Positions 1 through 9,972 of a stretch of DNA of 20,288 nucleotides are shown here, piece by piece. The notes beneath the pieces are model-generated. The model was not told the origin of the DNA, did not search any database, and was given only the letters and a program-made list of their open reading frames with translations. A program made the translations under genes and the position numbers. Every line of letters starts with the position of its first letter. Position 1 is the first letter of the stretch. This stretch comes from Choristocarpus tenellus KU-1152 (lineage: Eukaryota > Phaeophyceae): positions 1 to 20,288 of the forward strand of contig CAXNAD020000407.1 of the NCBI GenBank assembly GCA_964200185.2, read 5' to 3'.

Positions 1-45
1 CCCCCCCCCTCCCCCTTACCTCCCTCCACGACCCTGCCACCCCAG

Positions 46-530
46 CACTCTTGGGAACCTTCATGTCTGTGTACATGATCTGGATTGTCTATCTCTTGGT
101 ACGAAGCCGTGGCCTCCTTAAGCGCATGTCCGTCTCTTATCTGCTCCTGTACTTCTCCAGCCTGATCTCATGCATTGTGGGAGTGATTGGGGTATTTGCA
201 GCTGCTTTCTACCCTTATTCAACATCAACATCAGCATTCCTGGCCCTGTACGGGGTCATCAATATGTATGTCTGGGGCCTGGCTGGTTGTTTCACCTCTG
301 TGGATGGCGTTTCCAATGCACCAAGCGTTGCTACTGGTGGTGGTGGTGGTGAGGCGGGTCTTGGAGGAGTAGGAAATGGTGGAGTGCCAAGGACTGGGGA
401 GACAGAGATGGCTGGTGTTTACCCTCCAACAACAGGGAATGCGGATGCTGTCAACTTCAGCAATTTTGAAGGGGATGATGTGGCAATGTGGACAGCCGAT
501 GTAGAAACTGTTGAGGTTGCGCAAGTATAG
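46..530 (+). CDS. C-terminal exon of a multi-pass membrane protein (possibly TMEM181/Wntless-like), 5' partial
   Basis: The window opens in a C-rich polypyrimidine tract ending CCCCAG at 45, which reads as an intron acceptor. The exon then stays open in one frame to TAG at 528-530. It encodes about three hydrophobic helices: one around the first 20 residues, one in the stretch SYLLLYFSSLISCIVGVIGV, and one in FLALYGVINMYVWGLAG. A basic loop (RSRGLLKR) lies between the first two. The tail of about 85 residues is soluble, rich in Gly, and acidic at the end. The helix order and the last-helix pattern (FL..YG..N.YV..LA) recall the C-terminus of TMEM181/Wntless-like membrane proteins, but that is memory-based and weak. 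That a membrane-protein exon is present is much surer than the family. Upstream exons are outside the window. An AATAAA at 619-624 is a reasonable poly(A) signal for it. Confidence 0.6.
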
Positions 531-618
531 TTGAGAGCTATATTGGAGGGGTTTGGAAGGGGGGGGGGCTGAGTGTGAAGTTGGTGGTGTTGGGGTCTTG
601 ATTTGGATAGGGTGTTCC

Positions 619-624
619 AATAAA
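619..624 (+). terminator. candidate poly(A) signal AATAAA
   Basis: An AATAAA hexamer lies 89 bp past the stop codon of the membrane-protein exon, in a GT-rich stretch. Position and strand suit 3'-end formation of that transcript. Many algae do not rely on this hexamer, so this is suggestive only. Confidence 0.3.
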
Positions 625-1862
625 TTTCAGACTATGATTATTGGTAGGTACTTGGAAAAGGAGAGGGGAAATAGATAGTTGCCCTTAGTATAAGAGTTGA
701 GTAGTACCTCATTTTTGCAGGGTTTTGTATGTTTTGGGAGGCTGTTGTTCAGTGTTGTGTAGTAACAGGAGGGTGGACACAACAGAAGAATGCATGCAGT
801 CCTGATGTGTTATCGAGCACTAAGTGGCTTACCCTGCACTACGACCTGTGTCTTCAGAGGAAACCCTCCAGGTTGATTATAGTTGATGTTCCCGACCGAG
901 TGTTTAGCGTATGTTGATTAGGGGTTGGATGGAAGTTCACTCGCACAGTTTGCCCAATGTACACACAACTGATACAGGAAGAAGGGAGGCATCCTGACCA
1001 AAACGATGATGTTGCGCTTGTACTACAAGATGTTTCGTGTTCATCTTTGAGGGGTACGTTTCTTGTTTCAAGGCTTAGGTTAGTTTTTTACGAAGTGGTT
1101 GTATTTGATGGGTAATGCGTGTTTTTAATGTGTTGTGTGTGTGTGTTGCATGTGGCGTGATTTTTAAGAGTATGGTCTCTCTTCCGGCATAGCGGCTCCA
1201 CCTCGTTTATTTACATGTTCCGAGTTTTATTAGATATTGTGACCGGTGTATTTGCCTCTTTGCTGGTGACTTTTTTTGTTTGATTTTCCACACGGCTCTT
1301 TTTTTTTTTCACTTGGTTTTTGTGTTCTTTTTTTTAATTCCTCTTGAGCATGGATGCTCTGGCAGTGTGTTCCTCTCGGAGTGATCCCCTCGCTTGGCCC
1401 CCCTCCCTCCCCCTTCGCCCTGCATATCCCACAATAAGCTCTATCTCTAGAGTGGAACATTCTTTGTGTGTTTCTTTTGTGATGAATTTGTCCTACAGGA
1501 TGTGTGTGCCCTTTGTTGTAGACGGAGAAATGTTGATGCCCCAGGTGCTTCAGTTTGGACATGCTGTAAGTGATAAAAGCTGTAGTTGCATTGTCGGACT
1601 CCACAATAGGCGAGGTTCATTTTTGGATTGGGATGGAGAATCACATTTTGGCGTGTTTTAGTGTGAAGGGTATGTTCCTTACGTGCTTCTAGGGGAAGAA
1701 TCAAGTGTGAGGAGTTGAGACAAGCCTGGGGGAGGCAAGGGGGCAGTCTATGTGTCATGCAAGATGGGACCTACATTCATCAAGTAGTTGCAATATTTTT
1801 TTGTAGGGTGTTGTTCCTTCCTTTCTCTTGTTTTTTTTTGTATACTGCTTTTTTGTTTTTAG
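625..1862. other. No recognised gene; T/G-rich plus strand
   Basis: By eye the plus strand is rich in T and G here, with long T runs near 1300-1335 and 1830-1860. In this window that composition is typical of the sense strand of introns and UTRs, so the stretch is probably transcribed on the plus strand. Possible short exons flanked by plausible splice sites are 721-871 (acceptor TTTTTGCAG, donor CCAG|GTTGAT) and 1500-1565 (acceptor TCCTACAG, donor GCT|GTAAGT; one frame reads PFVVDGEMLMPQVLQFGHA). Their reading phases cannot be joined confidently, and no family is recognised. Confidence 0.3.
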
Positions 1863-2888
1863 ACCAGGTTTTTTTCATATCCTTTGCGTAAAAGCTTGGA
1901 CGAGCTCAAGAAGTTACGTGGAAGCAACCAAAGGTTTAAAATATTTGATACACACCCCCAGTGGTGAACTCAACCCGTCTGTGCTAGGAGTGTTGCGAAT
2001 TGTTGTGATTGTAAGTCGAATATGATTGACATCATGGATCGAGGGGTTGAATTCGATTGGTCAGTTTCTCGTAAATGTCCTGCACACACTCTACAGGAAT
2101 TTCCTCATGGTGCTTTTTATGTGCACTCTGTGCACACATCGATTCTGATGGAGTCCATGGAAACTTTTGATGTGGTTTAATTCATGCTCACAAAGTCTTC
2201 TAATTTGAATTGTTATTTAGTCTGCACTCTACAGCACCACCGGTACAGAGATGACTATATTGCCTGGAACAATGGCATGTCCGTCCCACTGGGTGATGTC
2301 ACCAGGTGAACTGAACCCCCTTTCTTCGGGAATCCTCACTGTCCTTTGGGAACCTCCACTGTAATATATATTTATTTATTTTTCACGTTTTTTCTGTCAA
2401 GGTTAGGATTATATTTTTTGCATACAGGTTTAGGGTTAGAGTTCGAAGTCTCGAAACTGAGTGTGGAAAGGTGAATAGTGGTGAATCATTGAGGGGTTCT
2501 GGTTCCCCAGTGCACACTATATTTGTTCATCAATTCTGAGTCTTCTAGAATGTTTCCTTGACTGGTTATAGATACTTTTCGCACAAAAGTTAAGAGACAG
2601 GGGATAGATAGGGTTAGAGGATTCAAATTTCAAGAACGTGTACAAAAAGAGGGAAAGTATGACAGTGGTGGTTCCCTGAGTGAGGATTTCCAAGGATGGG
2701 GGCAAGGCATTTCTCCTGTACACTGCATTGGGTGTGCTATCCATTTGCTTGAGGATTAAGAGGTAACTGTAAATTTTTGATGAGGGGAGATTGTTACTTG
2801 ATTGTATGTGCTGCAGTGGTATTTTGGGGGGGATAGTATTTTCGTTCTTTTCCTAAAGTCAGGACGAATCATACTCTACCTGGAATAG
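1863..2888 (+). CDS. Candidate unidentified gene: chain of five short exons, 5' incomplete
   Basis: Five plus-strand segments join in phase across GT..AG introns: 1863-2010 (long pyrimidine acceptor, donor ATT|GTAAGT), 2097-2174 (acceptor CTCTACAG, weak donor GTTTAA), 2235-2305 (acceptor CTCTACAG, donor AG|GTGAAC), 2428-2470 (acceptor GCATACAG, donor AAG|GTGAAT) and 2817-2888 (acceptor TGCTGCAG, ending TAG at 2886-2888). Phases run 0, 0, 2, 0. Typical readings are YVEATKGLKYLIHTPSGELN, RYRDDYIAWNNGMSVPLGDV and WYFGGDSIFVLFLKSGRI. No start codon was found and no family is recognised. Two of the introns would be only 86 and 60 bp, much shorter than those of the sure genes, and short open segments arise by chance, so treat this as a hypothesis. 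Strand composition agrees with plus-strand transcription. Confidence 0.27.
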
Positions 2889-4000
2889 GGAATCTACGAA
2901 CCCAAACATACCTTCACAGTTGATAATGTTACGTAGGTCACACATGTAGTATTCCCCGTGTCTCCCACACTTTGGATCCCATCTATCATGAACAACATAA
3001 GTTCTCACCTTCAACTATGGAGTTGGAGACTTCAGTGTGCGATAATTTCAGTTTTATGCGTTATCCTACCCAATTTGCTTATACATGGTGCCCCACAACT
3101 GCGTCATACATCTATGCTTGCTTTCACCATCAGGTGGTTTCGATTATAGATCATGTTTTCAACCGAGGTACATTGTATGCTTGTCTTCATTCCACAAGAG
3201 ACTTAGAAACCTGACCAAAAGAAGAGTGGTTTATGATTGGAAGGAAACTTACAGTGAATTAAAGCATCAGCAGAGAATGACCTCACCAGCAAAAATGACA
3301 GCCCAATGCACTTGCAATTCTGTTTTCGACACCCAGTCAGCATGGAGGCATCACAAATTTAACTTGCCACTGGTGGGGTGGTAGTGAAGGGCAACAAGGG
3401 GACCAACCCTCCATATTGTGACAGTATGAATGAAGTCAAGTGTGGAGCAAGTCAAGGCTATAGTAACTAAGTCCCTAAGCAACAACACACCAACCGATAC
3501 AGTAACACAGGAACAGTAACATCAGGGGTTTCTCAGGAAGATCTACAGAATTCTTTGGCAACCCTAACTCTTCTTGCTCAAGTTTCCTCCAATCTTGCAT
3601 CTAGCCACCCACATAACACATTCTTCCCACCCACCCCGATTAAGCACTGTTTCAGGTGCTACGTTGTGTACACAGTCCTCTACAGCAGTGCAGCAGGTGG
3701 CACACTAACACAAAAAATAACCGTGCATACAGCAAATGCACTGCACTTCTCTGAGAACATTGTCATGGTTGCACAGCTGCCACTATTTATACGAAAGAGG
3801 GCATGTGCCGCACTCTCTTAAGCACTACTAAAAAGCACTGTGTGACATTACGCTTGGCATGCCTCACAACACTCGAGGCCAACTATTCTCTATGAAACTC
3901 TCCACTCTGGCGCTCCACATCTTTTGTGCTTCCTCTCCTCTTTCTTCCACCCAAAAAATCCGTTCTATTTTCACGTGTCTAAAGAGGCGTCGTTGCTCGA
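2889..4000. other. No recognised gene; open stretch at about 2936-3214 (+)
   Basis: After a possible acceptor GTTACGTAG at about 2935, one plus-strand frame stays open to TGA at 3212-3214 and reads plausibly as protein (for example FMRYPTQFAYTWCPTTASYI). A possible donor CAG|GTGGTT falls inside it. I recognise no family. From about 3250 to 4000 the plus strand turns A/C-rich, as in the transcribed non-coding DNA of the minus-strand genes here, so this part is likely 3' flank or UTR of psbO. No tRNA, repeat or other feature was seen. Confidence 0.25.
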
Positions 4001-5849
4001 TTACTGAACGCGAGCGTAAAAGATACCTGTTGCATGGGATAACGATGAGAGATGGGGTTTCAATGTAAGAAACAAGATATCACTACAAAACTGTTTGAGT
4101 TAATATTGCACAGGATATGCACTGTGCACAGTGAAGAAAAAAGATGTTACTGTTCCCAAAAACAAAGGACTTAGCATGGGTAACAGTAGTCATTCAAAAA
4201 TCTCATGGCAGAAACGAGTGATTCTTCTGCACACTCACCCTTGATAAGGATGTCCTTGGGAGTTTTCGAGCCCATGTCAGTATCACCCTTCTGCTTCGAG
4301 ACGAACACACCGCCGATCTCCTTAGCATCAGCATCCACCCTGTTAACCTCAAACTCAATCTGCCCCCCTGTCACATCGAAAGTCTTGTTGTTCTCCTTGA
4401 AGAGCTCCGCGTCCCCCTCAATACCGCTCTGCTTTCCAGGCAGTGCCACAGCCATGTCATAACCGGTGGATCCACCACGGCCCTTGGGGTCAAGGAAGAG
4501 TCCTGTACGGTAAGAGGGTGTCGTGAAGGCACCACCCATTTGGAACCCACTCTTGATGGTGTTTCCGCCGGAGGCAGCTTTGGCCACAAGGTTCTTCACG
4601 GTGAAGAGGAATGGCACACGCTCGCCACCAGGCATTTGAACGGTTGTAGCGGCATAGTCGATGCCGTCCTGTACCCCAAATAGTGAGAACGATCGAGTTA
4701 GTTGCCTTTCGAAAGGAGAAAAATATCGAGTGGATTATCAGGTGGGAGTCTGCGGAAATATGGAAGATCGCATAGGAGTTCACTGAGTAGTTTTTATCGT
4801 TCATACGAAAGATAAAGCAAAGGATAGTTGGCAAGGAAGATTGTATCCAGAATTTAAAATTGGCTGGTGTACCGAGCGACTACATTGCCGAAAAGCAAAA
4901 CGCTTTATTTGGGTGGAAAATGTCCTCTACCTTCTCAGCGAAGGTGAGCTTGCCATCCTTTTGCTCGAAGTCACCCTCCACTCCATACAAAGTGTACGTC
5001 TGCCGGGTCATGAGCTTGGTGTTCACCATCTCTGTCTTGGTCTCACCTTTCTTGTTTACTACCTGCCAGGATTCAATATCCGACGAGGGATTGGAAATAT
5101 TCGAAATCTAAAGGCTTGGAAGAAAAATGATCACGTACCTACAGGATGTTGGGGTGCTGAGTGTACTCAGGAGATTACCTCGCACTCAAGTGTAGCAAAA
5201 AAGGACTAACGCATCTTTGCCTTGCACTCTTTCGTGTACGTCAGTGCGGTTGTGTGATTCATCTTTCATCGTCATACCGATGTCACTGAATCTTCATCGT
5301 CATTTCGTGTGATGAAGGTCTTCTCAAATTATTTGATACAAACTTATCACAGCACAGGTCAGGCACACCATGAGGTGCACATGCGCGCATGCTAAAACTT
5401 GTCTTCTGAGGTCACTACAATCCTGCAACTCGAAGTATCATAAAGAGACAAGACATGCGTCTTACCTCATCTGCGACCTGGAACGCCTTTGGCTCGATGC
5501 ACATGTCAACAATTTTGGCGCCACCGCCCACGCTGATGGAGCCCTCCCCGATTACCTCCGGGCAACGGTTCGCCAGGCCAGTGCCCTTGACCTGCTTGTA
5601 GGTAAGCGAGTCAAGAGTATCCCTAGTGATGGCCAATGATGGCTCGCCCATAAGAGAGAGTCCGGCGAAAACAGTCATTGCCCCAGCCGCGACCTTCTTG
5701 AAGTCTTCCTGTGCGGACATCTTCATCGCTGAAGATGACGCAGCAGGTGCAGTCATGCTTGCGCCCTTGAAGGCGGAAGCGGGGACGAACGCGTCCACTG
5801 AGCTCATGCCCAGGGCAGAGAGAGCGAAGGCAACGATAGCGAGCTTCAT
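4001..5849 (-). CDS. psbO: PsbO, oxygen-evolving enhancer protein 1 (33 kDa manganese-stabilising protein of photosystem II), four exons
   Basis: CDS is complement of 5466-5849, 4931-5062, 4239-4668 and 4001-4026 (972 nt, 323 aa). Introns of 403, 262 and 212 bp have donors GTAAGA, GTAGAG and GTGAGT and CAG acceptors. PsbO is a lumenal beta-barrel that stabilises the Mn4CaO5 cluster. Residues 1-20 form an ER signal ending VDA|F, the Phe+1 hallmark of red-lineage secondary plastids; residues 21-50 are transit-like, and 51-73 form a hydrophobic lumen signal ending SLA. Family signatures follow: GTGLANRCPEV (Cys96) and VDMCIEPKAF (Cys117), the usual disulphide pair; KLMTRQTYTL; GERVPFLFTVK; SYRTGLFLDPKGRGGSTGYD; GVFVSKQKGDTDMGSKTPK; and the terminal GIFYARVQ. 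The start ATG (CAACAATGAAG) gives the full signal peptide. Length and motifs indicate a complete functional gene. I am very sure of identity and sure of the splice sites. Confidence 0.96.
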
Positions 5850-6000
5850 TGTTGAAATCGAGTAAACTGTTGATAGGCAAGACTGCTTGCTCTCACAATG
5901 TGCAACACCACTGCTTCTGTCTCATCCTTTGCTGTTCATGAACCACTAAAAATAATCAAATAAAATATGGATTCTAAATTATATCCATTCTGGGGGAGTT
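5850..6000 (-). promoter_or_regulatory. psbO 5' flank
   Basis: This is the sequence just upstream of the psbO start codon. An AT-rich patch at about 5951-5987 could serve as a TATA-like core region (minus-strand ATATAATTT near 5977-5985), about 130 bp from the ATG. No light-responsive motif can be assigned by eye. Confidence 0.3.
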
Positions 6001-6572
6001 TCCAGCTCAAAAGTAATATGTTGAGTATATGTATCTAACAAATCCCGGAGGATAGTTGTGATATTTGATCAATCTCGCCTTCAAGAAGGTGAGATATCGT
6101 TCGCGCATTTTGCTCGCTAAGGTGATGGCGCGCAAATCGTGTCCAAGTAGTATGGTTGTTAGATAAGTAGACAAAGCACTTTCTTGTTGATCGCTTGACG
6201 TTTTCAGAGTTCCTAATAATACTTTCCTTAGAAAATCTATTGAGTCAGTGGTTTGTTCTCCAGAAATTTGATAAATTGGCCGATACATATGCTACATGCG
6301 CACTTCGTGACTTGTTGAGACCTGCAGGAAATGATGCAAATAAATGAAAAGATTCATTGAGTCTGATTTCAATACACAGGAGAAATAAGTACATGTACAT
6401 ATTTCGGTTTATCTCAGTTTGATAACTAGCTGATGACCACAGTACATTTCCAACAAGTGGGAAGTCCCGCTCCCATATGCTTGGCAAGATTATATGTAGA
6501 AGCAACCTTCTGGTGTAGTTCTTCTTTATGAAGAGCTTGTCAAGGAAAGCATACTCAGACCCTTGCCCGGGA

Positions 6573-6610
<38 letters not shown>

Positions 6611-8309
6611 GCAAATTGAAAGAAGTAACGCATTTACTATGGCACCAGAGCTTTGTGTGACTATCCTTCATGTACAGGTTGGGGATATTATATTTTCCAG
6701 GTATCGAACTTTTGAGGCTACATTTTAGAGGTATGAAGTAGTAATGTGCGAACCATAAGCAGTGTTCAGTATAGGGACCATTTTGTAGGCGGGTTAATCC
6801 GGGAAAGTCCCCATTTCTGCCCACTAAGAAGTCAGAAGTTGGCGGAATGTTAAACCTTCATGATATCAAGGATCGGTAGCAAAGTTCTTTCAACATCTAC
6901 AAAGCATACTGGGCCACCAACTAAACTGCCACACTATTCTATATGCTTGTCATAGATATATGATGCATTGGGGAGTCAAAACAGTACACTGTACCTCAGA
7001 ACACACAACTACTTCCATTGCTGTTCTTCTGGTTATTGTTACTATGTGCAGATCTCGATAACTTGGAGGCATGGTTGCTACCAAAGTCCCCAAATATCCA
7101 GGTCAATCATACATGATTTTATCCACCGAGTGTTCACAGGGTTACCAAGTACGTGAATGAATATATGCAAGCAAAATAGCAAGCGCTATATAATAGAAAT
7201 CCCTCACACAGTTATGGCCGCATGTTGTCCTATGTTGGACATGTGTCACAAAATTAACTACTCAGGGCCTCAACTAAATTGATAGAGAACAACTTCACTT
7301 CGAGCTACAATTGGTGTCAATATAATTCACTGTTAACAATATTAATGGTACGGTCAGATGCAACATTCGCGCTTTGGGAGTGCCTATTGCAAAGGGTACA
7401 GAGGTGGTTCTGAACTGTGTCCTTCAAAGTACAAAGATCAATCTCGGCACAAGTCTTCCATTACATACTATCAGTAGAGTCATGTTTAGAAGGCCATACT
7501 ATCACTTCCAACAAGTAGCACAAATGATCAGCATTCAGGTGAAGTGTCGAGAGGAGCAATAACCTCCTTAATACAATATTCTCCACACGCATACATGTTC
7601 CCATCCTAAGTGGAAATTGTATATTTTGTTTGTACATGTATCTACCTGTGTCCTCAGCATCGGGGAATGTGATATGTGCTCAAACTACTATAACGACAGT
7701 CTCAAGTGCATGGCACGTTATCACAGAGACAGCAAATGATCTTTCCAAGCACGTCACTTGAACTGTGGAGGGCATGGGGCACTCACACACACGTGGATAA
7801 GTGAGACTGGCAATATGGAAATCATAGAAAGACAATGGACGGAATCAATATGAAAGGAGAACCCAAACAAGAGAAGACAAAAGCAAATAAGAGGTAACAA
7901 ATATGTTGTAGAGGATTGCACACATGTAAAGCTCTAGTATTACTTGTGACTTTCACTTTCGACTGGACTAGCCTGACATGAAGTCTCAAGGTGCCTCTTG
8001 AGCTACCAAGGATCACACGTTCCTTCTAGAACATTGGGATCAGTCAACCCACTGCTGATGAAACTTCCACCCTTCTCTACATTCCAGTCGTAACTGATCA
8101 TGCATTTGTCGTGTCGCGCATTTTTACTTGCGCTTTTCAAGTATACCTTTCCGTGGCAGCAGTCTCCCTGCAACAAAGAATGTCAAACCGACTGAGACTT
8201 GAAGTCCATTCTTGCTGCCATGGGCAATAGTTTGATTGACCAGGCAAAGGTGAACCGCAAGGCCCGCAGTCCACATGACACGAACAGTCAGTTTCCATTT
8301 CAAAGTATG
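6001..8309. other. No recognised gene; open segments on the minus strand
   Basis: Several minus-strand stretches read like protein and are flanked by plausible splice signals, but I could not link them or assign a family. They are: 6007-6288 (ATG to TGA, 93 codons, containing LGHDLRAITLASKMRERYLT); about 6430-6570, next to the AT microsatellite, containing LFIKKNYTRRLLLHIILP; about 6856-6890, reading VERTLLPILDIMK; and about 7470-7580, reading RRLLLLSTLHLNADHLCYLL before a GTATGT donor. A pyrimidine-rich acceptor (minus strand) ends at about 6321 and another at about 7807. This could be an unidentified intron-rich gene, a decayed gene or chance. I see no tRNA or rRNA in it. Confidence 0.25.
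6577..6607. repeat. (AT)n microsatellite
   Basis: A perfect AT dinucleotide run of 31 bases. It gives false Tyr-Ile repeat ORFs in several frames. It lies about 7 bp upstream, in minus-strand sense, of an open stretch that might be an exon. Confidence 0.95.
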
Positions 8310-8403
8310 ATAGTCACTGGAATTCGAACTTGGTCCATAGCTTTGTAGATGTGATAGTTTTAGCCAACTAAGTTATAGTGGAACCAACTAAGTTATAGTG
8401 GAA
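8310..8403 (-). repeat. 20-bp tandem duplication within a degenerate tRNA-like (SINE-type?) sequence
   Basis: A 20-bp unit (ccaactaagttatagtggaa on the plus strand) occurs twice in perfect tandem at 8364-8383 and 8384-8403. Read on the minus strand, the copy nearer 8364 gives TAACTTAGTTGGCTAAAAC, which resembles a tRNA D-arm/A-box, and about 40 bases later GTTCGAATTCC resembles the T-arm/B-box. CACT and AGTG flank it as a possible remnant acceptor stem. The anticodon and T stems do not pair, so it is not a functional tRNA. A tRNA-derived SINE or pseudo-tRNA is the likeliest explanation, but a coincidence is possible. The tandem repeat itself is certain. Confidence 0.35.
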
Positions 8404-8680
8404 GAACCTTTGCCATGCATGAATATGTAAGGATAGTACATAGTATTTCTCTCAGTTAAGATTTGACATAACTTGAGAAGAATTTCATGTTGAGACAAAT
8501 CCATACCCAAGCACACACCAAACGCACAACTGTCCATCAAACATATCTAAAACTATACACCTGCCCCCACTTATCAGCAAAGGGTGACAGGACAGTAACA
8601 GAGAGCATCTATACATAACTTCTACACTATTGAGAATATTGTATGTTTCCACTAAGCCAAGTGATGCAAAAGCAACAGCT

Positions 8681-9972
8681 TCAACTTCCCCTTGTACCGT
8701 TTTCATCCATCCGTGGAAGAACCCTTCTCTGTGCCCCAGGATGAACTCCCACTACTTTACTTCCAGGCCTTGCTACTCCACTTGGTGCTTTGACAGTCTC
8801 ACCCTCAGCCCCCCCAGCAGCCACAACACCTACAGGCATCGCACCCCCAGGCCATCCTTTTGCAATGGTTTCGTTCACCAGCTTGATTCCCTGCACCCTG
8901 GTCCCCAACTGTCCAGATTGATTGCGACACCGTTGCATCAACTCCTGGGAGAAAAACTCAGGATTCTGCTCGTATTCATTGTCCAGTCTCCTAAAGGAAA
9001 ACGGGAGCCATTGGGAACCGGAGACTGCAAATGAGGTGTAATTTTTTTGTTTCCGTGACCTCATCAAAGGAGCTAGGGGGTTAAAGCGGGATAATTAGCT
9101 TGTGCTTCTCCTCGTCCCTGACAATATTTTCGCAACAATTCGCGACTTTGGTGCAGATGACTCGACAATTAGCAGGACAACAAGGCACTGTTTAAAAGGT
9201 GTTTCAAACCTTGTTGGCAAAGGAAAAAATAGACTCTGCTTAGTCTCTCACTTTCAAGGGTTGTGGTGACCCAGTGCTAACTATAGAGTGTAAGAAGTCT
9301 CACAGTCTGGGGTGAGAACCGGCCAGACTGCAGAGAAAACAAGTGTGTCAAGGATTCTGAAAATATCAACCGACAAGTCCATACAGCATGGCATGAGGGC
9401 ATCAATATCCAATAATCCTATTTCATCAAGAAGATAAGTACATTTTGGGACTTACTCCAGCGATTCCACAGGAATTTGGAGGTGGCATGAACCTTGTTGC
9501 TTCTCTACCTCTTGCAGGCTCTCGATGTACGTGTTACTGGCGGTATTGAGGGAAGGACAGGGAAACACGGTATCATCTAGAGAAGTCAGACGGGGAGGAA
9601 GAACTGATGGCTTGGTTAAGAATGTCATGAAACGAAGGAAGGAGTAAGGTGAGAAAAAAAACAGTTCGACCAAGTCCTGAATAACCTCGATATCTGCGCT
9701 ATCGAATCGACCAACAGGACCAAGTGATGAAGTCTTAATACATCCTCTCCAACTAGGTATAAGATCTGGAGAGATGTTCATAGCAGAAACTTTCACATTT
9801 TCTCGAAGAAGAGGTTGGCGTTTCCGTCATCGAAGTCCTCGATCATGTTCTCCATATCATTGAGGTCCATCACAACATCCTCTAAACTCTTGAGTAGGGC
9901 ACTGTGATCGGATGTTGTACCTGACGACACAGAACCTGTTTCCCCTGAGCTTCGCTCGCTCCCACGATTCAT
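8681..9972 (-). CDS. MED10: Mediator complex subunit 10 (MED10/Nut2 family), three exons
   Basis: CDS is complement of 9797-9972, 9456-9536 and 8681-8990 (567 nt, 188 aa). Introns of 260 and 465 bp have donors AT|GTGAAA and GA|GTAAGT and acceptors CGCCAG and CTTTAG. MED10 is a small helical subunit of the Mediator middle module, linking activators to RNA polymerase II in the nucleus. After a Ser/Gly/Thr-rich start come a helix (LEDVVMDLNDMENMIEDF), a second helix across the first junction (FFEKINTYIESLQEVEKQQ), then IPVESLERLD, NPEFF and a third helix (ELMQRC). This mirrors the family order: helix ending DF, LQ-D/E-[IV]-[DE]K helix, [IV]P-E-x-x-x-x-[IL]D, a short insert, then NP and a helix. 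It has two extra residues between D and NP, and a Gly/Ala/Val-rich tail of about 65 residues. The identification rests on the spliced reading; neither exon alone is diagnostic. The start may lie further upstream. Confidence 0.72.

Noticed and set aside
231-620. 129-codon minus-strand frame
   Set aside because: It is antisense to the membrane-protein exon; its composition is the complement of the Gly-rich and hydrophobic coding sequence.
1230-1604. 124-codon minus-strand frame rich in Lys and His
   Set aside because: Its Lys-rich end comes from T runs on the plus strand; no family features, and the composition suggests the opposite strand is transcribed.
6555-6824. Frames with Tyr-Ile repeats
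   Set aside because: Produced by the AT microsatellite.
8127-8330. Minus-strand reading with a membrane-like segment (LTFFVAGRLLPRK) and an alternative Cys-rich reading in the next frame
   Set aside because: Two frames are equally open, no splice model joins them consistently, and the stretch lies beside a probable repeat; too ambiguous to call a gene.
8485-8706. 73-codon minus-strand frame overlapping the MED10 stop
   Set aside because: It is in another frame from MED10, has no family features, and would be 3' UTR.
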